Part shown: piece after piece, positions 9,479 through 18,352 of the stretch
Layout: the number at the start of each line of letters is the position of its first letter
Numbering within the stretch: position 1 is the first letter of the stretch
From: Clostridiaceae bacterium
GTDB lineage: Bacteria > Bacillota > Clostridia > Saccharofermentanales > DTU023
NCBI GenBank assembly: GCA_012799695.1
Contig: JAAZKT010000036.1
Coordinates: 1-36,126 of the forward strand
Direction: 5' to 3'
DNA length: 36,126 nucleotides
Program-made: the position numbers and the translations under genes
The notes under the pieces: generated by a model
What the model was told of the DNA's origin: nothing
Database searches by the model: none
What the model saw: the letters and a program-made list of their open reading frames with translations, nothing else

Positions 9479-10507
9479 TCATCGCATCACACGTCCGGAC
9501 CCGTCGCCACCCATCAGTTTTTCGACATCGTCGACGCTAACCCTGTTAAAGTCGCCTCCGATCGAATGTTTCAGGCAGCTAGCCGCAACGGCGAACTCCA
9601 GCGCCTCTTCATGCGTCTCATAATGATTTAATCCGAAGATCAGCCCGCCGGAGAATGAATCGCCACCGCCAACGCGATCGACGATGTCCGTTATTTCGTA
9701 ACGCGTGCTTTCGATGAAGTGCGCTCTGTCGTTGAGGCAGGCCGCCCATCCGTTCTTATCGGCATTGATGCTTTCACGTAACGTGATGCCGATGATTTTC
9801 ATATCAGGGTACGCATCAAGCACCTTATCGGATAGTATTCTGTACTTCTCGCGGTCGAGCGATCCGCTTTCAACTTCCACGCCTTCCACATGAATGCCGA
9901 GCGACTTCTGGACGTCCTCTTCGTTGGCAATGGCGACATCAACATAGCGTGCCAGTTCACGCATGACCTCGTGCGCCTTTTTACCGTACTTCCACAAGTT
10001 CTTTCTGTAATTCAAGTCACACGAGACAGTGATGTTCTTTGCCTTCGCCTTCTCAACGCTTTCAAGGGAGAGCTGCATCGCGCTTTCCGAAATGGCGGGT
10101 GTAATGCCTGTTATATGAAACCAGTCGACATCATGAAAGACGTGATCCCAGTCGATATCGCCCGGTTTTGCAAGTGCGATCGCCGAATCGGCTCTGTCGT
10201 AAACAACCTTGCTTGGTAGCTGATTTGCGCCTGCCTCTAGGAAGTACAGACCCATGCGCCCATCTCCGCGCACAATTTTCGATGTATTCACGCCGTAACG
10301 GCGCAATTCCTTGACACACTCATCGCCTAGGACATTTCGGGGGAGAACGGTCACATAGTCTACATCAATTCCATAATTGGCAAGCGAAACGGCAACATTC
10401 GCCTCTCCGCCGCCGTACGTCGCCTCAAGAAGCGGCGTTTGGAAAAAACGCTCTACACCGGGCGGCTTGAGCCTGATCATTATTTCTCCAAAAGTAACGA
10501 CACGCAT
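9479..10507 (-). CDS. kdgK: 2-dehydro-3-deoxygluconokinase (KDG kinase)
   Basis: This is a PfkB-family sugar kinase of 342 residues that phosphorylates 2-keto-3-deoxygluconate to KDPG with ATP. The N-terminal [11 protein letters not shown], the GGGEANVA substrate region and the C-terminal signature with the catalytic aspartate ([10 protein letters not shown]) are all present. The start at 10507 has GGAGGT nine bases upstream. A longer in-frame reading to 10582 lacks support. It lies 16 bases behind eda, so the two enzymes that convert KDG to pyruvate and glyceraldehyde 3-phosphate are adjacent at the end of the operon. Confidence 0.93.
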   Translation of the reverse strand: MRVVTFGEIMIRLKPPGVERFFQTPLLEATYGGGEANVAVSLANYGIDVDYVTVLPRNVLGDECVKELRRYGVNTSKIVRGDGRMGLYFLEAGANQLPSKVVYDRADSAIALAKPGDIDWDHVFHDVDWFHITGITPAISESAMQLSLESVEKAKAKNITVSCDLNYRKNLWKYGKKAHEVMRELARYVDVAIANEEDVQKSLGIHVEGVEVESGSLDREKYRILSDKVLDAYPDMKIIGITLRESINADKNGWAACLNDRAHFIESTRYEITDIVDRVGGGDSFSGGLIFGLNHYETHEEALEFAVAASCLKHSIGGDFNRVSVDDVEKLMGGDGSGRVMR

Positions 10508-10523
10508 TGATAATGACCTCCAA

Positions 10524-11168
10524 TTACGAATGTTCACAAGGCACTTTGTTTCTTGCCTCTTTGCAAAGAGCCGAAATCTCATCGAAACGACCCTCGCGAA
10601 TTACCTTTACCGGGCAAACCCAGCTCCCGCCGACGGCGAACACAAAGGGCTCGCGCAGGAACTCATCCATATTATCGGCACTCACTCCGCCCGTCGGAAT
10701 AAACTTGACACCCACAAACGGATCCGATAATGCTTTCATCGCCTTGAGGCCGCCATAAACTCCGGCGGGGAAAAACTTTAGAACTGATACGCCGCAATCG
10801 ACGGCAGCCATAATCTCCGTCGGGGTCACGCATCCCGGTGTCACCGCGATATCATGTGCGACACACCACTCGACAATATCGCGCCGAAAACCCGGCATGA
10901 CGATGAATTTCGCGCCGGCTTCGATGGCTTTTTTGCATTGTTCAAGCGTCGTCACGGTTCCGGCACCAACAAGCATTTCATGACAACGCTCCGACACCGT
11001 GCGAATCGAGTCCAGTGCGGCGTCCGTGCGAAACGTAATCTCCATCACATCGATTCCGCCGCTCAAAAGCGCCTCTGCCGTCGGAACGGCGTTCGCGACG
11101 TCCTCCATGACGACAACAGGAACGATGGCACATTTTCTTATTCTATTTAATGCATTGGTCACACTCAC
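10524..11168 (-). CDS. eda: KDPG aldolase (2-dehydro-3-deoxyphosphogluconate aldolase)
   Basis: This 214-residue class I aldolase cleaves KDPG to pyruvate and glyceraldehyde 3-phosphate. Catalytic Glu43 (MEITFRT), phosphate/substrate contacts around Arg47, and the Schiff-base Lys131 in LKFFPA are all present, as is the GGSW loop near the C terminus. The length equals that of E. coli Eda. It begins 12 bases after the Ldh_2 dehydrogenase and is followed directly by kdgK. Some members act on KDPGal or 4-hydroxy-2-oxoglutarate instead. The adjacent KDG kinase favours KDPG. Confidence 0.92.
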   Translation of the reverse strand: MSVTNALNRIRKCAIVPVVVMEDVANAVPTAEALLSGGIDVMEITFRTDAALDSIRTVSERCHEMLVGAGTVTTLEQCKKAIEAGAKFIVMPGFRRDIVEWCVAHDIAVTPGCVTPTEIMAAVDCGVSVLKFFPAGVYGGLKAMKALSDPFVGVKFIPTGGVSADNMDEFLREPFVFAVGGSWVCPVKVIREGRFDEISALCKEARNKVPCEHS

Positions 11169-11180
11169 GTGAACCTCCTT

Positions 11181-12233
11181 CTAGTAGACCGGTAAGGTGA
11201 TGTTGAGCTCGGTTGCGAGAGCCTGCAACGAAGCCTCCACATCATCGGGGAGGGCGATGCCGTCTTTTTCTGCTTTCGCATGCTTTTCCCACTCAATTTC
11301 GCCCGGAGTATAAATGCGATTCGAGCCCTTTGCCTTCGGAGCTCGACGGAGATGTTCCGAAATGGTCTCCGTGCGATCAGCGACATTCTCAATGCCGAAC
11401 AACTCGGGGTTGATCGCGATAAACGTGTGGGAGACGTTATTTGGCTTGTCAAGTTCAAAGACCCAAGAAACGATGCCCCCATCCATGCTCGTCGCACCAC
11501 CCGACAGAAGGCCTGTGATGAGATCGACGAACACCGCTAAGCCGTAGCCTTTATGCGCGGCCATCGGCTGCATGGCGCCTTCGTCCGGATAATTGGAGGG
11601 ATCAGTTGTCGGCAAGCCATCTTTGTCAACAATCCATGTGTCGGGAATCTGCTGACCGTCTTTTCGCGCCTGTACAACCTTAAGTGAAGCGACGTTGCTC
11701 ATCGCGATGTCGAGAAAGACGCTTGGCACGCTCTTCGCAGGAGCAGCGTAGGCGAGGGGGTTGTTCCCGATAATCATGCCTTTGGCACCCGGCGCAGTCA
11801 TGTTAGGGTCGACATTGCTGACAGCTAATCCGATCATACCGCGTTCAGCCGCCATGTTGGCGTAGTAACCTGCGGCGCCGAAATGATTGCTGTGCTTGAC
11901 GGTCGCGAGTGCAATGCCGGCCGTCTCCGCTTTATCGCATGCGAGAGCCATCGCTTTGACAGACGGGATCATCCCCAATGTATTCTTCGCGTCAACAACT
12001 GCATAGGATGGGCCTTCCGTCAGGACCTGAGGTTCGCCGAGAATATCCATGCCGCCGACTCGATATTTACGGATGTAATTGTGGAGATTCTTCGTGCCGT
12101 GCGAATGAGTTCCGTAGGCATCCGTCTCAACCAATACGTCTGCCACAACGCGGGCGTCATTCGCGCGCATACCTTCCAGCTCGAGCGCTTTCGCGCAGAA
12201 TTCCTTCAGATCTTCAATTTTTATGTAAGCCAT
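11181..12233 (-). CDS. Ldh_2 (malate/L-lactate/ureidoglycolate) family dehydrogenase, YjmC-like
   Basis: This 350-residue NAD(P)-dependent oxidoreductase belongs to the type 2 malate/lactate family, which reduces 2-keto acids or oxidises 2-hydroxy acids. Family marks are YGTHSHGTKN with the catalytic His, KHSNHFGAAGYY, the NVDPNMTAPGAKG loop, and AAHKGYGLA. The start at 12233 has AAAGGA before it. A longer reading to 12362 would run into the upstream SDR. In Bacillus subtilis the homologue YjmC lies in the hexuronate (exu) locus beside an SDR (YjmF), a pairing repeated here. The substrate is probably a sugar-derived hydroxy acid. This is an inference. Confidence 0.85.
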   Translation of the reverse strand: MAYIKIEDLKEFCAKALELEGMRANDARVVADVLVETDAYGTHSHGTKNLHNYIRKYRVGGMDILGEPQVLTEGPSYAVVDAKNTLGMIPSVKAMALACDKAETAGIALATVKHSNHFGAAGYYANMAAERGMIGLAVSNVDPNMTAPGAKGMIIGNNPLAYAAPAKSVPSVFLDIAMSNVASLKVVQARKDGQQIPDTWIVDKDGLPTTDPSNYPDEGAMQPMAAHKGYGLAVFVDLITGLLSGGATSMDGGIVSWVFELDKPNNVSHTFIAINPELFGIENVADRTETISEHLRRAPKAKGSNRIYTPGEIEWEKHAKAEKDGIALPDDVEASLQALATELNITLPVY

Positions 12234-12277
12234 ACGATTCCTTTCTCTAAATCCTTTTATCGTTGTTGTTTCGATAC

Positions 12278-13093
12278 TTAGACACCCCAGTAGGCGGAAA
12301 AACCTCCGTCGATCGGGATGACGGCTCCGTTGACAAAAGAGGCAGCATCCGAACATAGCCAAATGACTGCTCCCGCCATTTCCTCCGGCTCGCCGTAGCG
12401 CCCCATCGGTGTTTTGGCAAGCACCTTTTCGCCGCGCAATGTCGGCGACCCGTCTTCCTGCTGCAGGAGATAGCGGTTCTGTTCCGTCAGAAGGAAACCC
12501 GGTGCAATCGCATTGACGCGAATGTCGCGACTATAGTTTTGATTAAAATGCGTCGCCATCCACTGCGTAAAATTGGCGACCGCGCTTTTGGCTCCCGAAT
12601 ACGCCAGCGTATTCGTCAACGGCAGATAAGACGCCATCGATGCGATGTTGATCACATTGCCGTGACCCTGTTCAGCCATCAGCTCACCGAACACTTGCGT
12701 CGTCAGCACGGCTCCCGTGACATTCAAGTCGAATACCCACTTGAAGGCCTCCTGATCGAGTGTAAAGAATGAATTACTAGGTCCCGTCGTCGCCTCTTTT
12801 TTGTTGCCACCGGCTCCGTTTACGAGAATGTCAACTCGTCCATAGCGCTTGATCACGACCTCACGCGCCGTCTCAAGACTCTCCCTATTCAACACATCGG
12901 CTTCGATAGCGATTGCATCGCCACCTTGGCGGACGATCTCATCGGCGATCGCCTGTGCTTTTTCAGGGAACAGATCAAGGAGGGCGACTTTTGCACCCTT
13001 TTTTGCGAACTCGCGCGACATGGCGCCGCAGATAATGCCGCCGGCTCCAGTCAGCACGGCAATTTTGCCGGATATATCAAAATTGACAGCCAT
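12278..13093 (-). CDS. SDR-family oxidoreductase, D-mannonate oxidoreductase (YjmF)-like
   Basis: This is a 271-residue short-chain dehydrogenase. It has a TGAGG nucleotide loop near residue 16, the NGAGG motif, a catalytic Ser in NIASMAS, Tyr/Lys in YSGAK, and a C terminus of the form DGGFSAYWGV, close to the DGGFSAYSGV end of mannonate/fructuronate-type SDRs. It would interconvert a keto sugar acid and its alcohol with NAD(P)H. A GGAGAAGGA ribosome site precedes the ATG. The first 17 bases overlap the end of the large reductase gene, so they are probably translated together. Exact substrate specificity is unproven. Confidence 0.85.
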   Translation of the reverse strand: MAVNFDISGKIAVLTGAGGIICGAMSREFAKKGAKVALLDLFPEKAQAIADEIVRQGGDAIAIEADVLNRESLETAREVVIKRYGRVDILVNGAGGNKKEATTGPSNSFFTLDQEAFKWVFDLNVTGAVLTTQVFGELMAEQGHGNVINIASMASYLPLTNTLAYSGAKSAVANFTQWMATHFNQNYSRDIRVNAIAPGFLLTEQNRYLLQQEDGSPTLRGEKVLAKTPMGRYGEPEEMAGAVIWLCSDAASFVNGAVIPIDGGFSAYWGV

Positions 13094-15692
13094 TCTCTTC
13101 CTTCTCCTTTATTTTCAAACTACAGGGCGATATGCCCGTGTTGATCATTTCAATGTTGTTGTTGGGACAGCGCAGTGCACACATCCCACATGCCACACAC
13201 GCATCGCGTTCAATTTCCATCGTATCGGGCGCGCTCACATACGGCGCAAAAGCGGAGCAGATCGTCTCACAGAGACGACATCCTTCACCACATCCGCAGT
13301 TAAGACAGCGTTCCGCCTCCCGGACGGCTTCTTCCTCAGTCATCACGCGCGTCGAAAACTCAAAAGATTGCGCGCGCTCGGCGGGGCTTTTAGTCTCGAG
13401 TCGAATGTGGTTGTGATTTTTTTTGATGTACCCGTGTCGTTCCAAAACCTTTTCACGATTAACGACTTCCAGTCGACCGATACCTTCTGCCTCCGACTTC
13501 TCTCGACGGATATGACGATCAGCGGAAGCTGCCGCGACTTTCGCAGATGCGATGGACGAGATCATAGTGCGCGCTCCGATCGCTTCACCGCCGGCGAATA
13601 CCCCCGGCACCGCCGTCTCGCCTGTTTCGACATTGACTTTAATGCGACCTCCGTCATCTCCACCGAAATATTGCAGAATCGATTCAGGTAGTCGGGTAGC
13701 TGTCGCCGTCACCACGAGATCCGCCTCAATCCGTGTCTCGATGCCGCTCAGCGTCACAGCGGCCGTTTGTCCGTCGAAACCCAGTAAGGTCGCTTGTTCA
13801 ATTACTTTGACGCCTTCTTCTACGGATGATGCCAACTGTTCGCCAAGATACGATTTAGCTGCCGCCTTCCCAGGTGTTAGGAGACACACATGTTCCGCAC
13901 CGTTTCGGATGGCTGTACGCGCCACGTCCACCGCATTGATGTTGTCCCCGAACACAAGAACGTTCGACGCGTTAACGTAATCGCCCGAATGCACAGCACG
14001 CAAGTAGTCGAGCGCGTCCGTGACTCCCTTCTCCGCCACGCCTGACCCTGCTCCGACGGCGAGGAACACGGCGCCAAACCCTTGTTCTTTTAAGGAATTC
14101 AAGGTGAAGTCGACGCCGTACTCTTTGTCAAATTCGAATTGCACGCCACCGTCGCATAGGTGCTCAACTTGCTTGTCGAGAACGGCATGATCAAGGCGGA
14201 ATCTCGGAGTCACATAGCGCAGCGAACCGCCCGCCTCGTGATCTTTCTCGAACACTGTCACTTCATACCCGTGACGTTTCATCTCCGAAGCGAACGTCAG
14301 TCCGGCGATGCCCGATCCGATGACAGCCACTTTATGATGATTGGGTGTTTCGTTACTCCAAGTGGGTCTCCAGCCCATTCGTTCACCGTATTCGAGGACA
14401 AAACGCTTGATGTCGCGAATGCGAACGGGAACATCGACGGCACTGCGGATGCACGCGTCCTCACAGGGACGCTCACAGGCGAGCGCGCAAAGTTCCTGCA
14501 TCGCGTTCGTTCCCGTAATGAGATCATAGGCTTCGCTAAATTCGCGCTTGGCAACCTTCTGCACATAGGCTTGGACGGGAACATGGTGCGGACAGGCGGA
14601 TTTACAAGGGGCGCTGAGTTGAGGCTTGCTGATTGAGGCATAACCATCGTAAAGCGTCAGGTCCATCGCCGTACGGACCTGCGGGACGATAAGCCCGCGC
14701 ATCGCATCAAGCGAAGCGTAGTCATGCGATACCATATACTCCATGAGACCCTTGATCATCGGACGTGCGATATCGTAACCGCTAATCAACGTTTCCGCAC
14801 ACACGCCGAGAAGGTTGCCGCCGCACAGTACCATTTCAACAGCGCTTTGCCAGTCGTTGATGCCGCCTGTCGCCGTGATGATCTTGTCATCACCGCATAC
14901 TTTCCTTATTTCATATGTGTCGCGCTGAGCAAGAGGTTTCAACCAGGCACCCGAATGACACCCCATGCTGATCTCTTTCTGTAGATCATGAAAGGCGTTT
15001 GCGGGGTGATCGAGATCGATGACGGGAATGCCGAGACGGTTCCCCGTTCCGCCGACTGCATCGGCTCCTGCATCGTATAGCGCCTTGGCGACCTTTGCGA
15101 TGTTTCCGCCCTCAGGTGTCAGCTTGACAAACAGCGGTATAGAGATAGACGACTTAATTGCCGCCACAATGCCGGAAGCGATATCGCCGTGCTGCCCCAT
15201 ACTTGCACCCGTCTGTTTGGTAGCCGTCTGAGAACCGCCGCTCGTCGTCTCGAGGTTGTAGCTCATGTTAGGGCAACACATGTTGAGTTCGATGATGTCG
15301 GCTCCAACGTCTTCGAAACGCTTCGCCATATTGACCCAGCCGTCGATCCCATCGTCTCCGGCATACGTGATGTTTGCCATGAGAATCAGATTGTGAAGTT
15401 GCTTTTTCGCTTCGCGGACAAGCTCCAATCCCTCTTCAAAGGTCAATCGTTTCTCCGCGGTAAAGACTAGCGCATTGCGGTCACCGAACAAACCATAGCG
15501 CGGAAGACGATTGATGTAGGGCGCGGGATCGATCGTCAGCTTAATGCTGGCAGCTGCCCAACCTGTCTCTTCAATTCTCACAAGCTGTCTGACCGACTTC
15601 GTCGTCGGCCCCGATGCCACATAGAACGGATTTTTAAAAGTCACGCCGCCGATAGTCACATCGATACGGGGTGTCGATATCTTGTCTCGCAT
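13077..15692 (-). CDS. Large FMN/FAD/iron-sulfur reductase: PreA-like domain fused ahead of a PreT-like domain
   Basis: This 871-residue protein has the parts of dihydropyrimidine dehydrogenase in a different order. They are a dihydroorotate-dehydrogenase-like FMN barrel (about 8-325; ELNMCCPN, FVKLTPEG, ATGGINDW), a DPD-type iron-sulfur helical domain (C363, C367, C402, C406, C410, C414), an FAD domain (GSGIAG at 459) with a second nucleotide fold (VFGDNINAVDVA near 580) and GVFAGGEA near 700. A cysteine-rich tail with ferredoxin motifs follows (C796-C812 and C832/835/838/842). In pyrimidine enzymes a catalytic Cys lies in the loop GLACGQ. The matching loop here reads GASMGQ, so the substrate is probably not a pyrimidine. 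The start at 15692 leaves 22 bases to the upstream gene. A GTG further upstream is possible. It likely reduces a C=C or C=N bond of the operon's substrate. This is an inference. Confidence 0.85.
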   Translation of the reverse strand: MRDKISTPRIDVTIGGVTFKNPFYVASGPTTKSVRQLVRIEETGWAAASIKLTIDPAPYINRLPRYGLFGDRNALVFTAEKRLTFEEGLELVREAKKQLHNLILMANITYAGDDGIDGWVNMAKRFEDVGADIIELNMCCPNMSYNLETTSGGSQTATKQTGASMGQHGDIASGIVAAIKSSISIPLFVKLTPEGGNIAKVAKALYDAGADAVGGTGNRLGIPVIDLDHPANAFHDLQKEISMGCHSGAWLKPLAQRDTYEIRKVCGDDKIITATGGINDWQSAVEMVLCGGNLLGVCAETLISGYDIARPMIKGLMEYMVSHDYASLDAMRGLIVPQVRTAMDLTLYDGYASISKPQLSAPCKSACPHHVPVQAYVQKVAKREFSEAYDLITGTNAMQELCALACERPCEDACIRSAVDVPVRIRDIKRFVLEYGERMGWRPTWSNETPNHHKVAVIGSGIAGLTFASEMKRHGYEVTVFEKDHEAGGSLRYVTPRFRLDHAVLDKQVEHLCDGGVQFEFDKEYGVDFTLNSLKEQGFGAVFLAVGAGSGVAEKGVTDALDYLRAVHSGDYVNASNVLVFGDNINAVDVARTAIRNGAEHVCLLTPGKAAAKSYLGEQLASSVEEGVKVIEQATLLGFDGQTAAVTLSGIETRIEADLVVTATATRLPESILQYFGGDDGGRIKVNVETGETAVPGVFAGGEAIGARTMISSIASAKVAAASADRHIRREKSEAEGIGRLEVVNREKVLERHGYIKKNHNHIRLETKSPAERAQSFEFSTRVMTEEEAVREAERCLNCGCGEGCRLCETICSAFAPYVSAPDTMEIERDACVACGMCALRCPNNNIEMINTGISPCSLKIKEKEENGCQF

Positions 15693-15714
15693 AACCCCTA
15701 CAACCTCCACTTCC

Positions 15715-16773
15715 CTACGATTCGTTCTTGATTGCGACGCCATCGCGAGCCGACTGATAGACTAGGTTGATGACCTTGAGCGTTTCAAGGCCGTCAATCC
15801 CACGAAGGCCCACCTCCGCATCAATGCCTTTCAGCGCGCAATCGACGAAATGTTCGATTTCACCGCAGTATCCGAGTGCATGTTTTTCATCTACGGCAGG
15901 CGTCGACCAACCGGTCGTAATTTCCGCCTTTTCAATCGTATAATCGAGTCCGGGAATACTGAAAGCCTGAATTGGACCTGCCGATAAGTCGATATGGACG
16001 CAACCTGATTCACAGTAAATATTCATGACATCTTCCATGCCGCCCATCGTGACATAATTCGCCTCGATCGTCGCGAACGTACCGTCCTTGAAACGGATAA
16101 ACACACCAGCCCAGTCCTCACCTTCCATACCTTTATGGACGAGGTTATCCTCGCATCCGCCGGAGGTCATGGCGACGAGCTCTTCCCACTCATTGTTCTT
16201 CATCGCCAACAAGAAACAGACGGGATGTACGCCGAGATGTACCATAGCTCCACCGCCGCAGTACTCGATTCGCTGGGCAAAGGGGCTGTGCGAGCCGCTG
16301 TGGCACTCGCGTGCGCGGACATAGAGAGGCTTTCCGACTTTTCCGCTTTTCAGAATATCCATCGCCTTGCGGAAAGCAGGGGCGAAGAGCCAATCCTCCG
16401 CGTAGTAAATGTGTTTATTCATCTTCTCTGCTGTGTCGACCATGTCCTGGGCATCCTCAACCGTCGTGGCGAGCGGTTTCTCGCAGATAACATTGCGTCC
16501 GCGTTTCAGTGCCTTAATCGTCACGTCATGGTGGAGAAAATTCGGAAGACAGACATCGACCAGATCACAGTCACATTCAGCAATCGCCTTGTCGCAATCA
16601 TCGTACGCTGTGCAGTTTGACAGCCCATATTTCTCGATCAGAGCATGAACTAAATCAAGCTTGCGATCACACACACCGACGATATCAACCTTTTCACGGA
16701 TACGGCTGTAGGCATCCAAGTGAAGATCAGCAGCGAATGCCGCGCCCAAGATAAGTACTCTCAATTTTCTCAT
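15715..16773 (-). CDS. Gfo/Idh/MocA family NAD(P)-dependent sugar dehydrogenase
   Basis: This 352-residue oxidoreductase has an N-terminal Rossmann fold (LILGAAFAADLHLDAY) and the family motif CEKPLATT that carries the catalytic lysine. The C-terminal domain shows the substrate-site pattern GGGAMVHLGVH. Family members oxidise or reduce hydroxyls of sugars, inositols and sugar acids. AGAGGTG precedes the ATG. It starts nine bases after the creatininase-family gene and ends 22 bases before the large reductase, inside the 13-gene operon. The glycine-rich loop is GAAFAA and not the usual GxGxxA/G. Confidence 0.88.
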   Translation of the reverse strand: MRKLRVLILGAAFAADLHLDAYSRIREKVDIVGVCDRKLDLVHALIEKYGLSNCTAYDDCDKAIAECDCDLVDVCLPNFLHHDVTIKALKRGRNVICEKPLATTVEDAQDMVDTAEKMNKHIYYAEDWLFAPAFRKAMDILKSGKVGKPLYVRARECHSGSHSPFAQRIEYCGGGAMVHLGVHPVCFLLAMKNNEWEELVAMTSGGCEDNLVHKGMEGEDWAGVFIRFKDGTFATIEANYVTMGGMEDVMNIYCESGCVHIDLSAGPIQAFSIPGLDYTIEKAEITTGWSTPAVDEKHALGYCGEIEHFVDCALKGIDAEVGLRGIDGLETLKVINLVYQSARDGVAIKNES

Positions 16774-16782
16774 TTGTCACCT

Positions 16783-17523
16783 CTAGAAATAGCTGTAATT
16801 AAGTTTTTCCTTACTTTCCATGAAGGCAAACGCCTTCTTCATTTCCTCTACTGCCATCTCGGCCGCTCGCTTCAGGACTTGCTCGCCCTTCTCCGCCGTG
16901 GCGAGAGTCGGTGTTCCCCAAACGCCCTCCGGACAGAAGCGCAAAACGGCTCCGTAACTCAAATAGCTACGCGGGGTGTCGGGTATATAGTCACACGCGA
17001 GTTCCATGTGAACGGTTTCGGGAGCAATGACGAGCATCTGCGACGTTTCACCCTCTCCAGCGTGTATTTCGCCAGAACACTCAAGAATTCCCTCTTCTCT
17101 ACAGGTTGAAGAGACCATCATCAGGTCAAAGTTAAACACCATGAAATCGGGGTTGTATTTCGCATTTGCATCACGCACCACAGGGATCATGGTAAAGATG
17201 CCTCCGTGTGCCTGGATAATAAGAACCTTACGAAAACCCTGCGTTTTGAGCGATAACAGGATGTCCGTCATCATGTGGTAAAACGTCGGCGGCTCCATCC
17301 AGACGCTCCCCTTCTTCCCCATTTGTTCGCGACACGTGCTGATTGGCAACGCCGGAAGTAAAAAACCTTTCGTGAGCGCTTGTACGCGCCGCCCCACTTC
17401 GGCACCGATCGCCCAGTCCGTCATGACTGGGAGATGAGGGCCATGCTGTTCAATCGATCCGACAGGCAAAATCGCCAGCTCGGGGTCTGAAATCATAATC
17501 TCATCAGCAGTATTCCAATACAT
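16783..17523 (-). CDS. Creatininase-family amidohydrolase
   Basis: This 246-residue protein belongs to the creatininase superfamily of metal-dependent C-N hydrolases, which act on cyclic or linear amides and formamides. The expected metal ligands are visible: Glu and His in GSIEQHGPHLP with the following Asp, His in QAHGG, and Glu in HAGEGETS. The ATG at 17521-17523 has GGAG eight bases upstream. A GTG three codons earlier is in frame but sits too close to that site. Its place between a NagB-like protein and a sugar dehydrogenase suggests that the imported compound contains an amide bond. It is not possible to name the substrate. Confidence 0.87.
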   Translation of the reverse strand: MYWNTADEIMISDPELAILPVGSIEQHGPHLPVMTDWAIGAEVGRRVQALTKGFLLPALPISTCREQMGKKGSVWMEPPTFYHMMTDILLSLKTQGFRKVLIIQAHGGIFTMIPVVRDANAKYNPDFMVFNFDLMMVSSTCREEGILECSGEIHAGEGETSQMLVIAPETVHMELACDYIPDTPRSYLSYGAVLRFCPEGVWGTPTLATAEKGEQVLKRAAEMAVEEMKKAFAFMESKEKLNYSYF

Positions 17524-17555
17524 ATCTTTCACTCCTTTTCATATTATCTTGTCGG

Positions 17556-18338
17556 TCACTCGTTTGTACTCTCGGGAAATGCCAATGTGGCGCTGTCACG
17601 ATCGAGATAGAGTGCCGCTCCGGGCAGTTTACGCAGCATACTGGCTGGGCAATCCGTCGTGATAGGACCACGTAGAGCGTCAGCGATCGCTTTCGCCTTT
17701 CGATCAGTAGGCACAACACAAATGGCTTCCGGAACCGATCGGATGAAGGACAACGTCAATGTTAACGCGTGCGTCGGCACACTTTCCAATGACGAAAAAC
17801 ACCCGTCGTTTACTTGTTGCTGTCGACAAACTTGATCGAGTTCCACAATTTTGAGCATCTTCGGATCATCAAAATCAGCGACGGGCGGATCGTTGAATGC
17901 CAGATGGCCGTTTTCTCCAACACCGAGGAAAATCAGGTCGATCGGATACCGCTTCAAAAGCCCTGTATACTCCTCGATTTTCTCCTCAACCTTGGAAGTC
18001 TCTGTGTAGAGATAGTAAATGTCCTTCATAGTGACCTTGTCGTATAGCGCGTCTTTCAGAAAATTACCGAACCCCGCCGGCTCCTCGGCGCTGATACCGA
18101 TGTATTCATCCTGTTGAAAGGCCCGTACCTTCGTCCAATCTATATCGTGTGTCAATAACGCCCAAAAAAGATCATTCTGAGAAGGCGCCGCGGCAAAGAC
18201 GATGTTTGCAGCACCGTTTATCTCAATGATGCGGCTGATTCGTCGAGCCGCGTCTTCAGCAGCGGCGGCACCCATTGCCTCACGAGTCCCGTATGTATAA
18301 ACGTTCAGTTGTTCAACAATTGAGTGATTTACCAACAT
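17556..18338 (-). CDS. NagB-like glucosamine-6-phosphate isomerase/deaminase family protein
   Basis: This 260-residue protein of the 6-phosphogluconolactonase/GlcN6P deaminase fold has family motifs FQQDEYIGI (catalytic Asp), LGVGENGHLAFNDP (catalytic His) and VPTHALTLTL. The C-terminal lid (PASMLRKLPGAALYLDRDSA) is typical. The position that is Glu in the FNEP motif of classical NagB is Asp here. It could deaminate and isomerise an amino sugar phosphate or hydrolyse a lactone. No sugar kinase or PTS lies upstream to phosphorylate an amino sugar, so the true substrate may differ. The ribosome site AAGGAGG is strong. It starts 14 bases after livF, which ties the enzymes to the transporter. Confidence 0.82.
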   Translation of the reverse strand: MLVNHSIVEQLNVYTYGTREAMGAAAAEDAARRISRIIEINGAANIVFAAAPSQNDLFWALLTHDIDWTKVRAFQQDEYIGISAEEPAGFGNFLKDALYDKVTMKDIYYLYTETSKVEEKIEEYTGLLKRYPIDLIFLGVGENGHLAFNDPPVADFDDPKMLKIVELDQVCRQQQVNDGCFSSLESVPTHALTLTLSFIRSVPEAICVVPTDRKAKAIADALRGPITTDCPASMLRKLPGAALYLDRDSATLAFPESTNE

Positions 18339-18352
18339 AGATTCCTCCTTTT

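Noticed and set aside
12849-13691. 280-codon plus-strand frame over the SDR and large reductase genes
   Set aside because: It spans two well-supported minus-strand genes and shows no family motif.
13077-15692. Pyrimidine degradation (preTA/DPD) gene
   Set aside because: The catalytic cysteine is missing, the domain order differs, and the neighbours belong to sugar-acid metabolism with no hydantoinase or beta-ureidopropionase.
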